From CAZHBA01 sp964530225 (GTDB lineage: Bacteria; Pseudomonadota; Alphaproteobacteria; UBA6615), in contig CAZHBA010000058.1 of assembly GCA_964530225.1 (NCBI GenBank), positions 1 to 8,037 of the forward strand: DNA of 8,037 nt, given 5' to 3'. The notes under the pieces were generated by a model. The model had not been told where the DNA came from and ran no database searches. It saw only the letters and a list, made by a program, of their open reading frames with translations. The translations under genes were made by a program, and so were the position numbers. Below, piece after piece: positions 6,268-8,037 of the stretch. Within the stretch, counting starts at the first letter, position 1. Each line of letters begins with the position of its first letter.

Positions 6268-7332
6268 TCAATCACTAACCTGCCGGCCTTGCACCAGCCC
6301 GACCATTAGATAAGCGATCACATAGACGATCAAGCGATAGACGACAGCTGATCCTGGCGGGATACAAATGAACGAAAGACCTGAGAGCCCGCGGCGTCCG
6401 ATCTCGTGGGCCACGCGAATGACCTCGTAGTCGGTCATGCCGATGGGCTCGGCGAGGTCACCCAGGATATCGCCTTGCGCGGGGCCGGCGCCGCCGATGA
6501 CGTCCATGTCGAAGTGCACGTAGACGGCGTCCGTGCCGTCGTAAGCATGGCGCAATTCTTCGCAGAGGCCTTCGATGCCCAATTCCGTTCGTACCTTCCA
6601 CATGGGGACAAAATGGGCGCCGCGTGCGAGGTAGTAACGGACGATTTCTTTGGCTTCCAACATGCCTCGCTCGCCGATATCGACCAAATGGGGTATCGAA
6701 AAATTGTCATGAAATTCGTAGGTTTTTGCCTTCCAGTTGCCGCTGCCGGCTATACGCGGATCCTTCGTCAACCAGTCAATAAGCTTGGCGTCCCAGTGGG
6801 TGTCGAGGCTGATCATGCCGACTTTGCCGGCTGTCCGTTCGGCAATGGGCTTGGCGATGGCGTAGGAACTGCAAGGTGAATTCTGACCAACGACGATGGG
6901 AATAGCACCGGCGTCAAGGGCCGCACCGACCTTGATCTCGACCGCCGCTTGCGCCTTTAAAATGTTTTCCGCCGTCGGGTCCGCGTTGGCTTCCGGTGGT
7001 ATCTCGGCATCGCCAAAATCGACGACATTGAGATGTTCAAAAATATCGAGATCAAATTCCTGCACGTAGCCTGAGGGGTAACGAATTGATTGCTGGCGTA
7101 CCCGCTTCGGTGCAAGCACCCACTCTGCCTTGTCGACGCCAGCATATTTACCTTTGGCACCAGCCACATAAGGCGCACCGATGATGACCACATCCGCCCC
7201 TTTCAACTCTTCAGCCGTTTGGGCGTGCACAACGCCCATGAATGTTGGTGTATCATCGTCAAGCATGGGAAAATCGCGATCTTTGACCCTGTAGTGGCTT
7301 TTGATTTCTTCCCAGGTTGTGGTGTAGGTCAT
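6268..7332 (-). CDS. Ureohydrolase-fold (arginase/agmatinase family) protein with incomplete dimanganese site
   Basis: The protein has 354 residues, slightly longer than arginase or agmatinase (about 300-330). The family core is clear: 'VVIIGAPYVAG' near 48-58, 'AIPIVVGQNS' at 143-152, 'SLDTHWD' at 175-181 (D177, H179, D181 match DAHxD), 'VHFDMDVIGGAG' at 272-283 (D275, D277 match SxDxD). The usual GGDHS motif reads GQNSP, so the first metal His aligns with S152. The C-terminal 'D-x-x-E...P' that contacts the guanidinium in arginase reads 'LSFICIPPG', without the Glu. Typical members hydrolyse guanidino groups to urea with two manganese ions; here one metal position is crippled and the guanidine contact absent, so a different C-N substrate or a single-metal mechanism is inferred. 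The ATG at 7332 overlaps the M20 stop by 4 bases (ATGA) and has GGGAG 7 bases upstream; a longer frame from 7377 is less likely. The hydrophobic C-terminal 30 residues are the terminal fold helix rather than a membrane anchor. Confidence 0.88.
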   Translation of the reverse strand: MTYTTTWEEIKSHYRVKDRDFPMLDDDTPTFMGVVHAQTAEELKGADVVIIGAPYVAGAKGKYAGVDKAEWVLAPKRVRQQSIRYPSGYVQEFDLDIFEHLNVVDFGDAEIPPEANADPTAENILKAQAAVEIKVGAALDAGAIPIVVGQNSPCSSYAIAKPIAERTAGKVGMISLDTHWDAKLIDWLTKDPRIAGSGNWKAKTYEFHDNFSIPHLVDIGERGMLEAKEIVRYYLARGAHFVPMWKVRTELGIEGLCEELRHAYDGTDAVYVHFDMDVIGGAGPAQGDILGDLAEPIGMTDYEVIRVAHEIGRRGLSGLSFICIPPGSAVVYRLIVYVIAYLMVGLVQGRQVSD

Positions 7333-8037
7333 TGAGCTTCTCCCAGCAGATCGATCATCAACTGTATGTATATACATGCCGCCCGCGCGACGTCGCCGAG
7401 ATGTACGGATTCGTCTGCCATGCCCGAATTAGTGAAATAAGGATCCTGGTCGGGTTCCGTGCGTCGGTACGGTCCGTACATGGCTGTGGGGATGCCGGCA
7501 TCGAGAAGGAAGTGTGCATCCTCGAAGCCGGCGGTCGATCCGATTGCCGCGGGCTCGCCAGTGATCGCTGCGTGAGCAGCCTGGCAAGCCTTTACGATGG
7601 ATGCTTCCGGATCGATCTCGCCCGGCGTCACGTGCATGAGTTTCCGCACGTCCACCGACCATTCCTCACCATCGGCAGCGCGAATAGCCGAGCAGAGTTC
7701 GGCAACTTCGGACTGGGCTGCATTTGCCTGCTCCCCTGGTAACAAACGTCGGTCAATTTGAAAGACGGCGCGGTCGGCCACCAAATTTACTTTGGTACCG
7801 CCCTCGAGTGAACCTATATTGATCGTCGGTGCTGGCAGCAATGGATGCGTTCTATCCTGAAGGCTTGGAGCCAGTTCGTCCTCAAGCGCCGTGATGATGC
7901 GTGCCGCCTTCGACAGGGCGTTGACACCAAGCCAGGGCCGTCCGCCATGGGCGGATTTGCCCGACACCTCAATTTCTAGCCAAAGGGCACCACGGTGGGC
8001 GACGCGAACCGTGTCGCCGGTGGGTTCACAAACCACG
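7329..8037 (-). CDS. M20 family (ArgE/DapE-like) deacylase/peptidase, C-terminal part (N-terminus beyond window)
   Basis: About 235 residues of an M20 protein are present. The first visible residues 'VVCEPTGDTV' are the conserved EPT zinc-ligand segment, so some 170-190 residues with the HxD and EE motifs lie to the right of the window. The GTG at 8036 is therefore read as an internal Val codon. Next come the dimerisation domain with 'SGKSAHGGRPWLGVNA' (family His kept; visible residue 30) and the closing catalytic segment 'GFEDAHFLLDAGIPTAMYGP'. The usual C-terminal zinc His in AH(T/x)PDE is not apparent: the motif reads 'SGMADESV', placing Gly at that position (codon 7422-7424). Expected activity is hydrolysis of an N-acyl, amide or peptide bond on an amino acid, if the metal site works. 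It is translationally coupled to the ureohydrolase gene by an ATGA overlap. It is clearly different from the other M20 protein at 2090-3307. Confidence 0.88.
   Translation of the reverse strand, partial: VVCEPTGDTVRVAHRGALWLEIEVSGKSAHGGRPWLGVNALSKAARIITALEDELAPSLQDRTHPLLPAPTINIGSLEGGTKVNLVADRAVFQIDRRLLPGEQANAAQSEVAELCSAIRAADGEEWSVDVRKLMHVTPGEIDPEASIVKACQAAHAAITGEPAAIGSTAGFEDAHFLLDAGIPTAMYGPYRRTEPDQDPYFTNSGMADESVHLGDVARAACIYIQLMIDLLGEAQ
7340..7344 (-). promoter_or_regulatory. Ribosome binding site of the ureohydrolase-like gene
   Basis: GGGAG on the minus strand lies 7 bases before the ATG at 7332, inside the end of the M20 gene. With the ATGA overlap it points to coupled translation and fixes the start at 7332 rather than the ATG at 7377. 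Confidence 0.65.

Noticed and set aside
6255..6275. GTG start at 6275 for the lyase
   Set aside because: It overlaps the ureohydrolase stop, and the strong GGGAGG lies downstream of it, positioned for the ATG at 6254.
6286..6380. Hydrophobic C-terminus of the ureohydrolase-like protein as a membrane anchor
   Set aside because: The segment coincides with the last strand and helix of the ureohydrolase fold, contains Arg and Tyr, and has no flanking features of a tail anchor.
7333..7377. Upstream start at 7377 for the ureohydrolase-like protein
   Set aside because: It would overlap the M20 coding end by about 49 bases, whereas the ATG at 7332 has a GGGAG site and the classic ATGA overlap.
7329..8037. 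Complete small M20 gene starting with GTG at 8036
   Set aside because: The sequence begins in the middle of the conserved EPT segment of the catalytic domain, so the true start lies beyond the window.

Overview
The window is one uninterrupted stretch of a densely packed operon-like cluster, all on the minus strand, so genes read from the right edge to the left. There are seven coding regions, two of them cut by the window edges. The largest gap between genes is 41 bases, and neighbours often overlap by 1 to 4 bases. No RNA gene, mobile element, CRISPR array or plus-strand gene is supported. The high GC content, tight operon and enzyme families suggest a Pseudomonadota genome, perhaps an alphaproteobacterium with a catabolic lifestyle; this is inference, because no taxonomic marker gene is present.

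In transcription order: the C-terminal part of an M20 (ArgE/DapE-like) amidohydrolase (7329-8037); a ureohydrolase (arginase/agmatinase) fold protein (6268-7332); an argininosuccinate lyase-like C-N lyase (4746-6254); an MmgE/PrpD family protein (3327-4727); a second M20 protein with a TTG start (2090-3307); an M24 (creatinase/prolidase fold) protein (960-2090); and an M28 zinc aminopeptidase-like protein, truncated at its C-terminus (1-918). The M28 gene has no stop codon inside the window.

A C-N lyase of the argininosuccinate lyase family directly followed by an MmgE/PrpD protein recalls iminodisuccinate/EDDS catabolism, where an MmgE/PrpD-type epimerase works with an argininosuccinate lyase-type C-N lyase. 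The surrounding hydrolase folds would then trim amide, amidine or acyl groups before or after the lyase step. The most likely reading is degradation of an N-substituted amino-dicarboxylate, releasing fumarate and an amine or amino acid. The substrate cannot be read from sequence.

The striking feature is that several metallohydrolase-fold members lack canonical metal ligands when aligned by eye: the M24 protein lacks all five, the complete M20 protein three of five, the ureohydrolase-like protein its first histidine, and the partial M20 protein its C-terminal histidine. The M28 protein keeps every ligand visible. This may be a pathway built partly from metal-independent or repurposed hydrolase folds.
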